Below are positions 34,153 through 43,033 of a DNA stretch of 61,047 nt, piece by piece. The stretch is from JAJDIA01 sp031555505. Lineage in GTDB: Bacteria > Bacteroidota > Bacteroidia > Bacteroidales > Tannerellaceae. The first letter of the stretch is position 1, and each line of letters opens with the position of its first letter. The notes under the pieces were generated by a model. The model ran no database searches. It was not told the origin of the DNA and worked only from the letters and a program-made list of their open reading frames with translations. The stretch lies in the NCBI GenBank assembly GCA_031555505.1, contig JAVBUH010000025.1:1-61047 (forward strand). Direction: 5' to 3'. A program made the translations under genes and the position numbers.

Positions 34153-34801
34153 CCCTCGGAGCCATTGCCTGCAAGGGTGGGGGGGGCTATACTATTATTA
34201 TTTGTTAATTATAGCCGCCTATATGTTATTTTTTGTAATCAAAAACACCGCTATCATCCCTTTTTTACCACCTGTTCACCCACATCTCTACCCCATTTCT
34301 CCTACCCCATCCCCCGTCATTTTCTCCTCCCCAAACAGCCACCCCAAAAAAATGAAAAATATCATTTTGACACCATACCTTGCAACAACACCTATCAAAT
34401 TGCGAACATTTCTCACCAATAACCTTTCGGATTGACACCTATCCTCCCACCATCACATAGCCGATAGTCAAACCGGGTATTTCGTTGTACAAACCTGCTG
34501 CCTTCGTACAGAAACATAAGCATTTCGTACTTTTCCCTTGCAGTCATTCCAACCTTCCTTCCACTCTTCTTCGACTCGCTTCCTACATCCTCCAACTATC
34601 CTCCAACCATCCTCCAGCCGTCCTCCAATCATTCTTCGTCCACACCCGTCACCACATTTGCACAGCTCAAAAATTATATCCAACTTGCAGCCGTTAATGA
34701 TATCGCGATGTGTTAACCAACAAGTATTCTTTTATATTTTATTAACCGCCTTAGATAACCACAAAAACCAGGCTATCCACAAGGCATATAACTATGCAAT
34801 T
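34153..34801. other. Pyrimidine-rich gene-free gap before the DUF6266-like gene
   Basis: This ~650-base stretch is strikingly C+T-rich on the plus strand, especially 34255-34360 and 34545-34640, with a run of eight G at about 34169-34177. It contains the 11-bp tandem repeats at 34586-34640. A minus-strand open frame at 34413-34595 (ending RIGVNPKGYW) and an overlapping one at 34468-34683 in another frame both run through the repeats; neither is recognised. The downstream gene could be transcribed from near 34730, where TATATTTTATT is close to but not a full -7 box. Confidence 0.5.
34586..34640. repeat. 11-bp tandem repeat, about 4.5 units
   Basis: Units at 34586 (CATCCTCCAAC), 34597 (TATCCTCCAAC), 34608 (CATCCTCCAGC), 34619 (CGTCCTCCAAT) and a decayed unit at 34630. 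Because 11 is not a multiple of three, a change in copy number would shift any reading frame crossing it. Confidence 0.8.
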
Positions 34802-35896
34802 ATGGCAAGTATTAACAGTGTCGCCGTAGGCGAAGGTAGAAGATCAGTAGGCGAATTCACCTACAAGTATGTAAATGGCGAAACAATCGCTTCCAAGCGA
34901 ATTGTTAAAAACAGGAGCAACACCTACGCCCAGCAACAACAACGACAAGGATTTACCGAAATCCAATCCTTGTTAAATGAAATCGACCCAATCATCCGCA
35001 TCGGCTATACTAAGACAGGCAGGCGCTCAGTACGTAACAACTTCTTAAGCGCCAACACCAACTATTCAGCCTATCTTCGAAAAGAAGCGGTCTTTGACAC
35101 CCATGAAACCCCCGTTTTCAACCTCTACAATGCACTGAAAGACCCACGGTTCACCAACCCCAAAGTCTATGCTGCACAAGGAGGAAAATCAATCGCCTGC
35201 CTCTGCGCATGGGACGAAAAGAATCTACCCGTGGTCAAGATTCAAAATTCCTATCCTTTCATCCCAGGCGATACCGTCACAGTAGCTTTTGCCTTTTCCT
35301 ACGAAGCAGGCCTCCTGCACTATGAAGGGACACGGATCTTCTCCAAAACACTTACCACCGAAGATGTAGGCCAACTCACCGAGCCAACTACCTTTGTGGC
35401 TAACAACCAGACTATGCCTGGCCTCAGCCCCCTGGCAAACACCCATGCCGAAGCCACCGATATCCGGATCCTGGTCGCACCCATCGTGCATACCTCCCAC
35501 GTCACCGCCCCAAGCGGCAACGCCACTTCCTACTTCGTCTGTATGCCGCCCCAACCCATCGTCTACAAAGCCGATACACAAGCATTCGAAAAAGACGGCC
35601 AATACACCATGCGCATCACCTCCGCCACCAGCGAAGCCTTCCCCGCCGTCCTCGCCCAAAACGCCGTCGGCGCCATACTCGACTTCCAAACCCAGGGACA
35701 GCCGCAGACCTACAACGTCATCGCCATCGCCCTCGACTCCCAGCAACGCCCCATCGGCCTCATCCTCCGCGATCCCCACGGATACCAACTTGCCGCCGAA
35801 CCCCTGGGCGCCGAAGCCGGCCGCGTCTCCCTTACCAAAGCCGGGCAACTCATCGCCTATATCGAAGGCCTCCGCATCCCCGCCCTCCTACCCTAA
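34802..35896 (+). CDS. DUF6266-like protein of unknown function
   Basis: A 364-residue protein without signal peptide. The N-terminal part (MASINSVAVGEGRRSVGEFT, then IVKNRSNTYAQQQQRQGFTE) has the pattern of the DUF6266 group: a short glycine-rich opening, a basic segment, an NTxAQxxQR-like stretch and a later NNFLSANTNYSAYLRK. The rest, about residues 110-364, is rich in beta-strand-like sequence and was not recognised. The open frame continues upstream of the chosen ATG but those residues are low-complexity. GC content rises in the 3' half. There are no obvious partner genes. The family assignment is tentative. Confidence 0.55.
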   Translation: MASINSVAVGEGRRSVGEFTYKYVNGETIASKRIVKNRSNTYAQQQQRQGFTEIQSLLNEIDPIIRIGYTKTGRRSVRNNFLSANTNYSAYLRKEAVFDTHETPVFNLYNALKDPRFTNPKVYAAQGGKSIACLCAWDEKNLPVVKIQNSYPFIPGDTVTVAFAFSYEAGLLHYEGTRIFSKTLTTEDVGQLTEPTTFVANNQTMPGLSPLANTHAEATDIRILVAPIVHTSHVTAPSGNATSYFVCMPPQPIVYKADTQAFEKDGQYTMRITSATSEAFPAVLAQNAVGAILDFQTQGQPQTYNVIAIALDSQQRPIGLILRDPHGYQLAAEPLGAEAGRVSLTKAGQLIAYIEGLRIPALLP

Positions 35897-35930
35897 CCGA
35901 TAAGGAAGATAAAGAAGAAGATGTCTGCCC

Positions 35931-35985
35931 ACCGCGTCAGCAAAGCCCTGTACCCATTCACCGTACAACGCTCCGCTGACGCGGT
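35931..35985 (+). terminator. Hairpin terminator after the DUF6266-like gene
   Basis: ACCGCGTCAGC (35931-35941) pairs perfectly with GCTGACGCGGT (35975-35985) around a 33-base loop, followed by five T at 35988-35992. The large loop is unlike classic terminators, but the perfect stem and T run support the role. The 294-base gap to the next gene otherwise holds the -7 box at 36123-36130. Confidence 0.55.
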
Positions 35986-36122
35986 ACCTTTTTCACCCCA
36001 TCCACCCCAACCACATCTCCGGCAAGATCCATGCCGACTTTATAACACGCTAATATGGAGCACTATTGTAGACTGTAAGAAAATTGTGAGCGCAAAAATG
36101 ATTCAAACAACAACAGGATATC

Positions 36123-36130
36123 TATTTTTG
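36123..36130 (+). promoter_or_regulatory. Putative -7 box (TATTTTTG) for the DUF1573 gene
   Basis: TATTTTTG fits TAnnTTTG and lies 60 bases before the ATG at 36191. Confidence 0.45.
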
Positions 36131-36190
36131 CAAAAACTTATTCACGCAATCTTTCACATGTACAAGTAACGTTAAGTAATTTAAAGTAAG

Positions 36191-37063
36191 ATGAAACACC
36201 ACTTCACTACACTGCTGCTCTTCCTCCTCTGTTCTTTTTCCTGCACCACCGGAAATAAGGACAAGGCCGAGATCGCACAATTAGTTGCCGCCTGGCAAGG
36301 AAAGGAAATCCTGTTCCCTCCTACCATGATCTTTACACGTAACGCCGTAGATACCATAGACTGGCAACTGCCCGCAACCGACTACAAAATCGTCGTTTTT
36401 GCCGATTCCATCGGTTGTGTCAGCTGTAAACTCCAACTCCCCCGATGGAAACAACTCATGGAGTCAATGGATACCATCGCCCCCGGAAACGTATCCTTCC
36501 TCTTCGTCCTCCAATCCAAAGACCTCAAAGAAATCCGCTATATCCTCCGTCGAGACAAGTTCGACTATCCCGTCTGCGTCGACGTAAACGACCGGTTCAA
36601 CCACCTCAACCACTTCTCCACCCACCCTTCCTTCCAAACATTCCTGCTCGACAACAAGAATAAAGTAGTCGTCATCGGCAACCCCGTACACAACCCCGCC
36701 ATCAAAGACCTCTACCTCAAACAAATCACAGGCAAAGAAACCAGCCCGGCCAACAGCATCCGTACCACCGGCTCCCTGGCCGAACCCGAAATCAACCTCG
36801 GCACATTCCCCGTGTCCGAATCCAAACGAGCCTCCTTCACACTCACCAATACCGGCAACCAGCCCCTCGTCATCCTGGATGCCGCCACCACCTGCAACTG
36901 CGCCACCGTCAGCTTCGACAAAGAACCTGCCCCACACGGCACTTCACTACAAATACATATCGATATGACCCCAAAGTCACCCGGTTTCTTCAACGAAACC
37001 ATCACCCTCAAGTGTAACACCCCGCAACCATATAAACTAAAAATACGAGGGCAAGCCACCTAA
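36191..37063 (+). CDS. DUF1573 lipoprotein with thioredoxin-like N-terminal region
   Basis: A 290-residue exported protein, probably lipid-anchored (LLLFLLCSFSC). The N-terminal half looks thioredoxin/TlpA-like: IVVFADSIGCVSCKLQLPRW has a CxxC pair, followed by a redox-fold-like strand/helix pattern (VSFLFVLQSKDLKEIRY, FQTFLLDNKNKVVVIGNPV). The C-terminal part (about 190-290) is a DUF1573 beta domain: INLGTFPVSESKRASFTLTN, then DAATTCNCATVSF and an Ig-like strand order. DUF1573 proteins in Bacteroidetes are envelope-associated and mostly uncharacterised. A disulfide or redox role is inferred from the CxxC. Confidence 0.78.
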   Translation: MKHHFTTLLLFLLCSFSCTTGNKDKAEIAQLVAAWQGKEILFPPTMIFTRNAVDTIDWQLPATDYKIVVFADSIGCVSCKLQLPRWKQLMESMDTIAPGNVSFLFVLQSKDLKEIRYILRRDKFDYPVCVDVNDRFNHLNHFSTHPSFQTFLLDNKNKVVVIGNPVHNPAIKDLYLKQITGKETSPANSIRTTGSLAEPEINLGTFPVSESKRASFTLTNTGNQPLVILDAATTCNCATVSFDKEPAPHGTSLQIHIDMTPKSPGFFNETITLKCNTPQPYKLKIRGQAT

Positions 37064-37301
37064 AAATAGGGAAATCAGGAAGGGGGTATTGTATCATTAG
37101 GGATCCGGAAGACACCTTGGCCTATTTTGACCTGCCTGGTAATAACTGATGATAAACCGTGAGCATAAAGCCGTTCAAAATGAGACAGATTGTTTGAGGC
37201 ATCACAAGTTTAATCCCCTAAACAGGCGGTATAGTATAGAATTATTCCCCCCAACTCCAAAATAAATATCCATTTATGATAATATCGTAATGAAATAATC
37301 C

Positions 37302-37309
37302 TATATTTG
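37302..37309 (+). promoter_or_regulatory. Putative -7 box (TATATTTG) for the second RND operon
   Basis: TATATTTG, full TAnnTTTG match, 40 bases before the adaptor ATG. Nothing else is recognised in the 37064-37349 gap. Confidence 0.5.
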
Positions 37310-37349
37310 TCCGAAGCCTCCCATCAAACGGCTGCCAACAGAACCTGAA

Positions 37350-38432
37350 ATGAAGCACTATATGAAGTACTACCTGTTTGTTCTCTTATCACTTGCCGGT
37401 CTCACTGCCTGCTCAGGAAGCAAGAACCCTTCCACAGCGGAAGAAGGAAACGTGGAAACCGTACTGCCCGACGAAGCCAACGAAGTCACCGTTGTCCAGC
37501 TCCACGCCGCCGACTTCAACCACGAGCTCATCAGCAACGGCAAACTATCCGCCCGCCGCTACGTAGACCTCCGCTTTGAATCGGCCGAGCCCATTGCCGC
37601 CATCCACGTCAAGAACGGCGACCGCGTGACCCGTGGCCAGCAACTCGCCGAGCTTGCCCCCTTCCGCCTCGCCAACAAAACGGCTCAGGCGCGCGACGCC
37701 CTCGAACGCGCCCGCCTTGAGCTCCAGGACGTACTGATCGGACAGGGCTTCCTGCTCGAAGACTCTGCCAAAGTTCCGCCCGCCACCATGCAACTGGTGC
37801 GCGTCAAAAGCGGCTACGACCAGGCCGAAGCCCAATACCAACTCGCCCGCTACGAACAGGGGCAAGCCATCCTCATCGCCCCCTTCGACGGCGTCGTGGC
37901 CAACCTCTTCGCCAAACCGCATAACACCGCCTCCACCACCGACGTCTTCTGTACCATCATCGACCCGCAAAGCCTCGAAGCCTCTTTCACCGTACTCGAA
38001 AGCGAACTCCCCCTCATCAAGGCGGGCGACCGCGTACAGGTGACCCCCTTCGCCGCAGCCGACCTGCAGACCGAAGGCCGCATCACCGAGATCAATCCCC
38101 TCGTCGATGCCAACGGCATGGTACAGGTCAAAGCCGCCGTCACCGGCAAAACCAACCTCTTCGAAGGCATGAACGTACGCGTCAGCGTACAGCGCTCACT
38201 GGGCCGGCAACTGGTCATCCCCAAGGAAGCCCTCGTGCTCCGCTCCGGCAAACAGGTGGTATTCACACTCGTAGACAACAAAGCCTACTGGAACTATGTA
38301 CGCACCGGTCTGGAAAACGCCGCCTACTACACCATTGAAGAAGGACTGAAAGACGGCGACGTAGTCATCACCAGCGGGAACATCAACCTCGCACACGAAT
38401 CACCCGTCGTAATCGCGCCCGCCAATGATTAA
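37350..38432 (+). CDS. RND efflux periplasmic adaptor lipoprotein (AcrA-like)
   Basis: Membrane-fusion protein of 360 residues. LTACSGSK gives the lipobox Cys. Core features are SAEPIAAIHVKNGDRVTRGQ (lipoyl-like half), a short helical hairpin (about 115-170), IAPFDGVVANLFAKPHNTAS and a beta-barrel domain ending EEGLKDGDVVITSGNINLAH. It leads a four-gene efflux operon and overlaps the permease gene by eight bases. A second Met lies at codon 5 (37362). The substrate is unknown; there is no His-rich segment, unlike the metal adaptor. Confidence 0.92.
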   Translation: MKHYMKYYLFVLLSLAGLTACSGSKNPSTAEEGNVETVLPDEANEVTVVQLHAADFNHELISNGKLSARRYVDLRFESAEPIAAIHVKNGDRVTRGQQLAELAPFRLANKTAQARDALERARLELQDVLIGQGFLLEDSAKVPPATMQLVRVKSGYDQAEAQYQLARYEQGQAILIAPFDGVVANLFAKPHNTASTTDVFCTIIDPQSLEASFTVLESELPLIKAGDRVQVTPFAAADLQTEGRITEINPLVDANGMVQVKAAVTGKTNLFEGMNVRVSVQRSLGRQLVIPKEALVLRSGKQVVFTLVDNKAYWNYVRTGLENAAYYTIEEGLKDGDVVITSGNINLAHESPVVIAPAND

Positions 38433-41400
38433 GTTCCTCCTCCAACGCCCCATCGCGGTGCTCATGGCCTTCACGGCCTGCTTCATCATCGGGCTGGCCA
38501 CCTACTTCACCATCCCCGTATCCCTGTTGCCCGACATCGCCATCCCCGAGATCACCGTCCAGGTATCCGGACAGAACACCTCGGCACGCGAACTGGAGAA
38601 CACCGTCGTCAAACCCATCCGCCAGCAACTCATGCAGGTAGCCCGTCTGCGCGACATACAAAGCGAAACGCGCGACGGCGCCGGGATGATCCGCCTCAGC
38701 TTCGACTTCGGCACCAATACCGACCTCGCCTTCATCGAAGTCAACGAGAAGATCGACGTAGCCATGAACTACCTCCCCCGCGAGATCGAACGCCCCCGTG
38801 TGATCAAGGCCAGCGCCACCGACATCCCCGTCTTCTGCCTCAACCTCACCCTCAAAAGCGACACCAAAGGGGAAAAAGAAAACGAATCCGCCTTCCTCGA
38901 ACTCTGCCAGTTTGCCGAGACCGTGATCAAACGCCGCATCGAACAACTCCCTGAAGTAGCCATGGTAGACATCACCGGCATGGTGAAACGCCAACTGCAG
39001 ATCGTGCCCGATATGGAACGGCTCGAAATGGCCGGTATCACCCTCGACGACCTCGAAGCCGCCCTCTCCTCCAACAACATCGAGCCCGGCAGCATGATGG
39101 TACGCGACGGCTATTACGAATACAACATCAAATTCTCCACCCTCCTCCGCACCGAACAAGACGTGGAAGACATCTACCTCCGTAAGAGCGACCGCATCTT
39201 CCAACTCCGCGACCTCGCACACATCGCCATCGTCCCCGAAAAAGAAAGCGGCATGGTTATGGCAGGCGGCAAACGCGCCGTCACCCTCTCCATCATCAAG
39301 CAGGCCGACGAGAACATGGACTCCATGAAAGAAGCGCTCACCGAAGTCACCGACTACTTCGCCGGCATCTACCCGGATATCGAGTTCGCCATCACCCGCG
39401 ACCAGACCGAGCTGCTCTCCTATACCATCTCCAACCTCAAGCAGAACCTCCTGCTGGCCTTCATCTTCATCTTTATCGTCGCCATCTTCTTCCTTGGCGA
39501 CGCAAAGAGTCCCGCCGTGATCGCCATCAGTATGATCACCAGCCTCGTGATCTGCTTCTTCTTTTTCTACGTCTTCAAGATATCCCTCAACGTGATCTCC
39601 CTCACGGGGCTTATCCTCGCGCTGGGGATGATGATAGACAGTTCCATCATCGTCACCGAAAACATCACCCAGTACCGTCTCCGCGGCCATTCGCTCGAAG
39701 AGGCCTGTATGCTGGGAACCAACGAAGTGATCACCCCCATGCTCAGTTCCACCCTCACCACCATCGCCGTCTTTGTGCCGCTGGTGTTCATGAGCGGCAT
39801 CGCCGGGGCCATCTTCTTCGACCAGGCTTTCTCCGTCACCATCGGCCTCCTGGTCTCGTATATGACCGGTATCATGCTCCTGCCTGTACTCTTCAAACTG
39901 GTCTACAGCCTGCCTCAAGGACGGATCAAATGGCTCAACCGTAACTTCGACAACCTCGTCAAGGCCCATACCATGGACCGCTTCTACGACTCCGGGGTGG
40001 ACTTCGTGTTCCGCCATAAGCAAAGCGCTTTCAGCTTCCTCCTGCTCTCCATCCCCTTCTGCGTAATCATGTTCTACGTGATCCCGAAGAGCCGCATGCC
40101 CGAGGTAGAGCAGAACGAACTCCTCGCCCACATCGAATGGAACGAGAACATCCACCTCGACGAGAACCGCGCCCGCATCGCCCGCCTATTCACCGATGCA
40201 GACGAAGCCGGTGCCCAACATACCGCCTACATCGGCCGGCAACAGTTCATTCTCAAACGCGACCAGGAACTCTCCGTCTCCGAGGCCGAACTGTATTTCA
40301 AAACCGCCACCACCCGTGAGATCGGTCCCTTGCAGGAACGAGTCACACGCTGGCTACAGGCGCATTATCCGCAGGCCGTCTTTTCCTTCGCCCCACCGGA
40401 AACGGTATACGAAAAACTCTTCGTCACCGGCGAAGCCGACATCGTGGCCGAATTCTATTCCCGCAACAAGTCCGAAGCGCCCGACGCCACCACCCTGCGC
40501 GATATCGGGTCCCTCCTCATCCAGGCCTCCGGCGAGACCCCTGTGGGCGTAGCCTTCGACAATCAGCTCAACATCTCCATCGACCGGCAGAAGCTCTTAT
40601 TATATAATGTAAGCTACAACGAAGTTTACCGCCTCCTCAAAACCGCCTTTAAAGAGAACGAAGTAGCCACCCTCCGTTCCTACCAGCAATACCTGCCCAT
40701 CGCCATCGCCGGTAAAGAGCAGACAGTGAAAGAGATTATGGATCAAACCCTTGTACGTACACAAGCCGACGACAGCGGGAAAGTACAGTACGTCCCCCTC
40801 CAGTCACTCGTGCGCATCGTACCGGGTGAAGACCTCAAAACCATCACCGCCGGTAAGAACGGCGAGTTCATCCCCTACGGCTTCCACAACATCCGCAGTC
40901 CGGAACAGTTGATGGAGCAAATCCGCCGGACAACTGAACAGAATGGCCTCACCAACACCTCCGGAACCGCCCATGCCGCCCTGTGGGATTTGGACTTCTC
41001 CGGCAGTTTCTTCTCCAACAAAAAGATGCTGAACGAACTCGTCATCATCCTCTTTGTCTCCATCCTCCTGATGTACTTCATCCTCGCCGCACAGTTTGAA
41101 AGCTTCCTCCAACCGCTGATCGTACTTTTCGAAATCCCGGTAGACGTGGCCTTCGCCCTGTTTGTACTTTGGCTCTGCGGCCATACGCTCAACCTGATGA
41201 GCGCCATCGGGATCGTGGTCACCTGCGGGATCATCATCAACGACTCCATCCTCAAACTCGATGCGATCAACGAGATGCGTAAGGAAGGCACCCCGTTGCT
41301 GGAAGCTATTCACGAAGCCGGACGGCGTCGCCTGCGCCCCATCGTCATGACGTCGCTAACCTCCATTGCCGGCATGATGCCGCTCCTGTTCACCTCCGAC

Positions 41401-41532
41401 CTCGGCAGCGAACTCGAAAAGCCCCTGGCCATCGCCATGATCGCCGCTATGGTCGTCGGTACCATCGTGAGCCTCTTCCTCATCCCGCTTGTCTACTGGT
41501 TTATCTATAGAAAACACGATATAACACTATGA
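38425..41532 (+). CDS. RND efflux permease 1 (AcrB/HAE-like)
   Basis: Inner-membrane permease of 1035 residues with RND topology. The N-terminal KFLLQRPIAVLMAFTACFII helix, PDIAIPEITVQVSGQNTSAR, TM4 motif LALGMMIDSSIIVTENI and the C-terminal LMSAIGIVVTCGIIINDSIL are family landmarks. In AcrB, TM4 carries an Asp pair; here the second is Ser (IDSS), as in many Bacteroidetes homologues, leaving one Asp for proton relay. It overlaps both neighbours by a few bases, so translation is probably coupled. The exported compound cannot be inferred. Confidence 0.92.
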   Translation: MIKFLLQRPIAVLMAFTACFIIGLATYFTIPVSLLPDIAIPEITVQVSGQNTSARELENTVVKPIRQQLMQVARLRDIQSETRDGAGMIRLSFDFGTNTDLAFIEVNEKIDVAMNYLPREIERPRVIKASATDIPVFCLNLTLKSDTKGEKENESAFLELCQFAETVIKRRIEQLPEVAMVDITGMVKRQLQIVPDMERLEMAGITLDDLEAALSSNNIEPGSMMVRDGYYEYNIKFSTLLRTEQDVEDIYLRKSDRIFQLRDLAHIAIVPEKESGMVMAGGKRAVTLSIIKQADENMDSMKEALTEVTDYFAGIYPDIEFAITRDQTELLSYTISNLKQNLLLAFIFIFIVAIFFLGDAKSPAVIAISMITSLVICFFFFYVFKISLNVISLTGLILALGMMIDSSIIVTENITQYRLRGHSLEEACMLGTNEVITPMLSSTLTTIAVFVPLVFMSGIAGAIFFDQAFSVTIGLLVSYMTGIMLLPVLFKLVYSLPQGRIKWLNRNFDNLVKAHTMDRFYDSGVDFVFRHKQSAFSFLLLSIPFCVIMFYVIPKSRMPEVEQNELLAHIEWNENIHLDENRARIARLFTDADEAGAQHTAYIGRQQFILKRDQELSVSEAELYFKTATTREIGPLQERVTRWLQAHYPQAVFSFAPPETVYEKLFVTGEADIVAEFYSRNKSEAPDATTLRDIGSLLIQASGETPVGVAFDNQLNISIDRQKLLLYNVSYNEVYRLLKTAFKENEVATLRSYQQYLPIAIAGKEQTVKEIMDQTLVRTQADDSGKVQYVPLQSLVRIVPGEDLKTITAGKNGEFIPYGFHNIRSPEQLMEQIRRTTEQNGLTNTSGTAHAALWDLDFSGSFFSNKKMLNELVIILFVSILLMYFILAAQFESFLQPLIVLFEIPVDVAFALFVLWLCGHTLNLMSAIGIVVTCGIIINDSILKLDAINEMRKEGTPLLEAIHEAGRRRLRPIVMTSLTSIAGMMPLLFTSDLGSELEKPLAIAMIAAMVVGTIVSLFLIPLVYWFIYRKHDITL

Positions 41533-43010
41533 AACGTATACAGATACTCATCCTCCTGCTTGCCCTCGGGGCGGGCGCCTCGCAGGCCCAGCTGCTTGTC
41601 CTCTCGCTCGAACGGACCATCCACCTGGCCGCCGACAGTTCGCTCGAAGCCTTCCGCAATAAAAACCTCTACCTCGCCGGATACTGGCAGTACCGTACCT
41701 TCCAGGCCGGACGACTGCCCAGCCTCACGCTCAACCTCACCCCGGCGGAGTACTACCGCGACATCACCCGCCGCTACGATTCGGAAGACAACATCGATGT
41801 CTACCGCGAACAACAGTCGTTCTACGCCGGTGGAAACCTGCGCGTCAAGCAGAATTTCGACCTCCTCGGCGGTAGCTTCTACCTCGATTCCGACCTCGGC
41901 TATATGCGCAACTTCGGCGACAACACCTACAACCAATTCACCACCATCCCCATCCGCATCGGTTACTCACAAAGCCTGCTCGGCTACAACCCCTTCCGTT
42001 GGGAACGCAAGATCGAACCCCTCAAATATGAAAAGACAAAGAAAGAACTACTCTACAACCTCGAAAGAGTAAGCGAAGAAGCCACCACCTACTTCTTCGA
42101 ACTCGCCATGGCGCAAGCCGAATACGACCTCGCGCGTGACAACGTAGCCTCGTCAGACACACTCTACCGCACCGGCGAACAGCGCCACAAGATAGCCTCC
42201 ATCACCAAGGCCGACCTGCTCACGCTCAAACTCGATGCCGTCAACGCCCGAAACACCCTTCAGAATGCCGACATCGCCCTCAAACGTGCCATGTTCAGCC
42301 TCGCCTCCTACCTCAACTTCGACAAGAACACCGAAATACGGCTCCAGCTACCCAGCCGCCCCCGCAACATGGCGATCTCCGTAGACGAAGCCCTCACCCG
42401 CGCCCGTGAGAACAACCCCAAATTCCTCGACCTTCGCCAGCAAATGCTCGAAGCCGAACAGCAGGTAGATAAAACCCGCAAGGAATCCCTCTTCAACGCC
42501 TCCTTCCAGGCCAGTGTGGGCTTCAACCAGGTAGCCAATACTTTCAAAGAGGCCTACCGCAACCCGCTGCAACAGGATATCGTCTCCATCTCCCTCTCCA
42601 TCCCCCTCATCGACTGGGGCGTGCGCAAGGGAAAATTCAATGTGGCCAGGAACAACCTCGCCGTCACCCAGACCTCCGTCCGACAGGAAGAACTGACCGT
42701 GGAGGAAGACGTGATCATGACCGTAGGCGACTTCAACATCCAGCAAGACCTCATCGCCAGCGCCGAAGAAGCCCTCGACCTTTCCATCATGGCCTACAAC
42801 GAGACCAAGCAACGCTTCATGATCGGCAAAGCCGATATCAACAGCCTCACCCTCTCGCTCAACCGCCAGCAGGAGGCGCAGCGCAACTACATCTCGGCCC
42901 TCCGCAACTACTGGCAGAGCTATTACAAGATACGCAAATTGACACTCCACGACTTTGAAACAGGCGTCTCCCTCAGCCATCTCTTCGACTACTCACACCA
43001 CATCCAATAA
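41529..43010 (+). CDS. TolC-family outer-membrane channel
   Basis: A 493-residue outer-membrane efflux protein with an N-terminal signal (IQILILLLALGAGASQAQ). Typical TolC-like stretches include LGYMRNFGDNTYNQFTTIPI, ATTYFFELAMAQAEYDLARD and YNETKQRFMIGKADINSLTL. The start overlaps the permease stop by four bases (ATGA). It lies between two permease genes, so it may serve both. Confidence 0.9.
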   Translation: MKRIQILILLLALGAGASQAQLLVLSLERTIHLAADSSLEAFRNKNLYLAGYWQYRTFQAGRLPSLTLNLTPAEYYRDITRRYDSEDNIDVYREQQSFYAGGNLRVKQNFDLLGGSFYLDSDLGYMRNFGDNTYNQFTTIPIRIGYSQSLLGYNPFRWERKIEPLKYEKTKKELLYNLERVSEEATTYFFELAMAQAEYDLARDNVASSDTLYRTGEQRHKIASITKADLLTLKLDAVNARNTLQNADIALKRAMFSLASYLNFDKNTEIRLQLPSRPRNMAISVDEALTRARENNPKFLDLRQQMLEAEQQVDKTRKESLFNASFQASVGFNQVANTFKEAYRNPLQQDIVSISLSIPLIDWGVRKGKFNVARNNLAVTQTSVRQEELTVEEDVIMTVGDFNIQQDLIASAEEALDLSIMAYNETKQRFMIGKADINSLTLSLNRQQEAQRNYISALRNYWQSYYKIRKLTLHDFETGVSLSHLFDYSHHIQ

Positions 43011-43033
43011 GCAAAGTATTACCCGGATAACAG

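Noticed and set aside
34169..34177. Run of eight G as a phase-variation tract
   Set aside because: It lies in a gene-free gap, far from any start or convincing promoter, so slippage would have no visible effect.
34538..34801. Extended N-terminus of the DUF6266-like protein
   Set aside because: The upstream residues are low-complexity and Pro/Ser/His-rich, produced by C+T-rich DNA.
38383..40155. Long minus-strand open frame across the first RND permease
   Set aside because: It mirrors a strong RND gene on the plus strand, has an abnormal acidic composition and no recognised domain. The same holds for 43142-44581 and 56369-57553.
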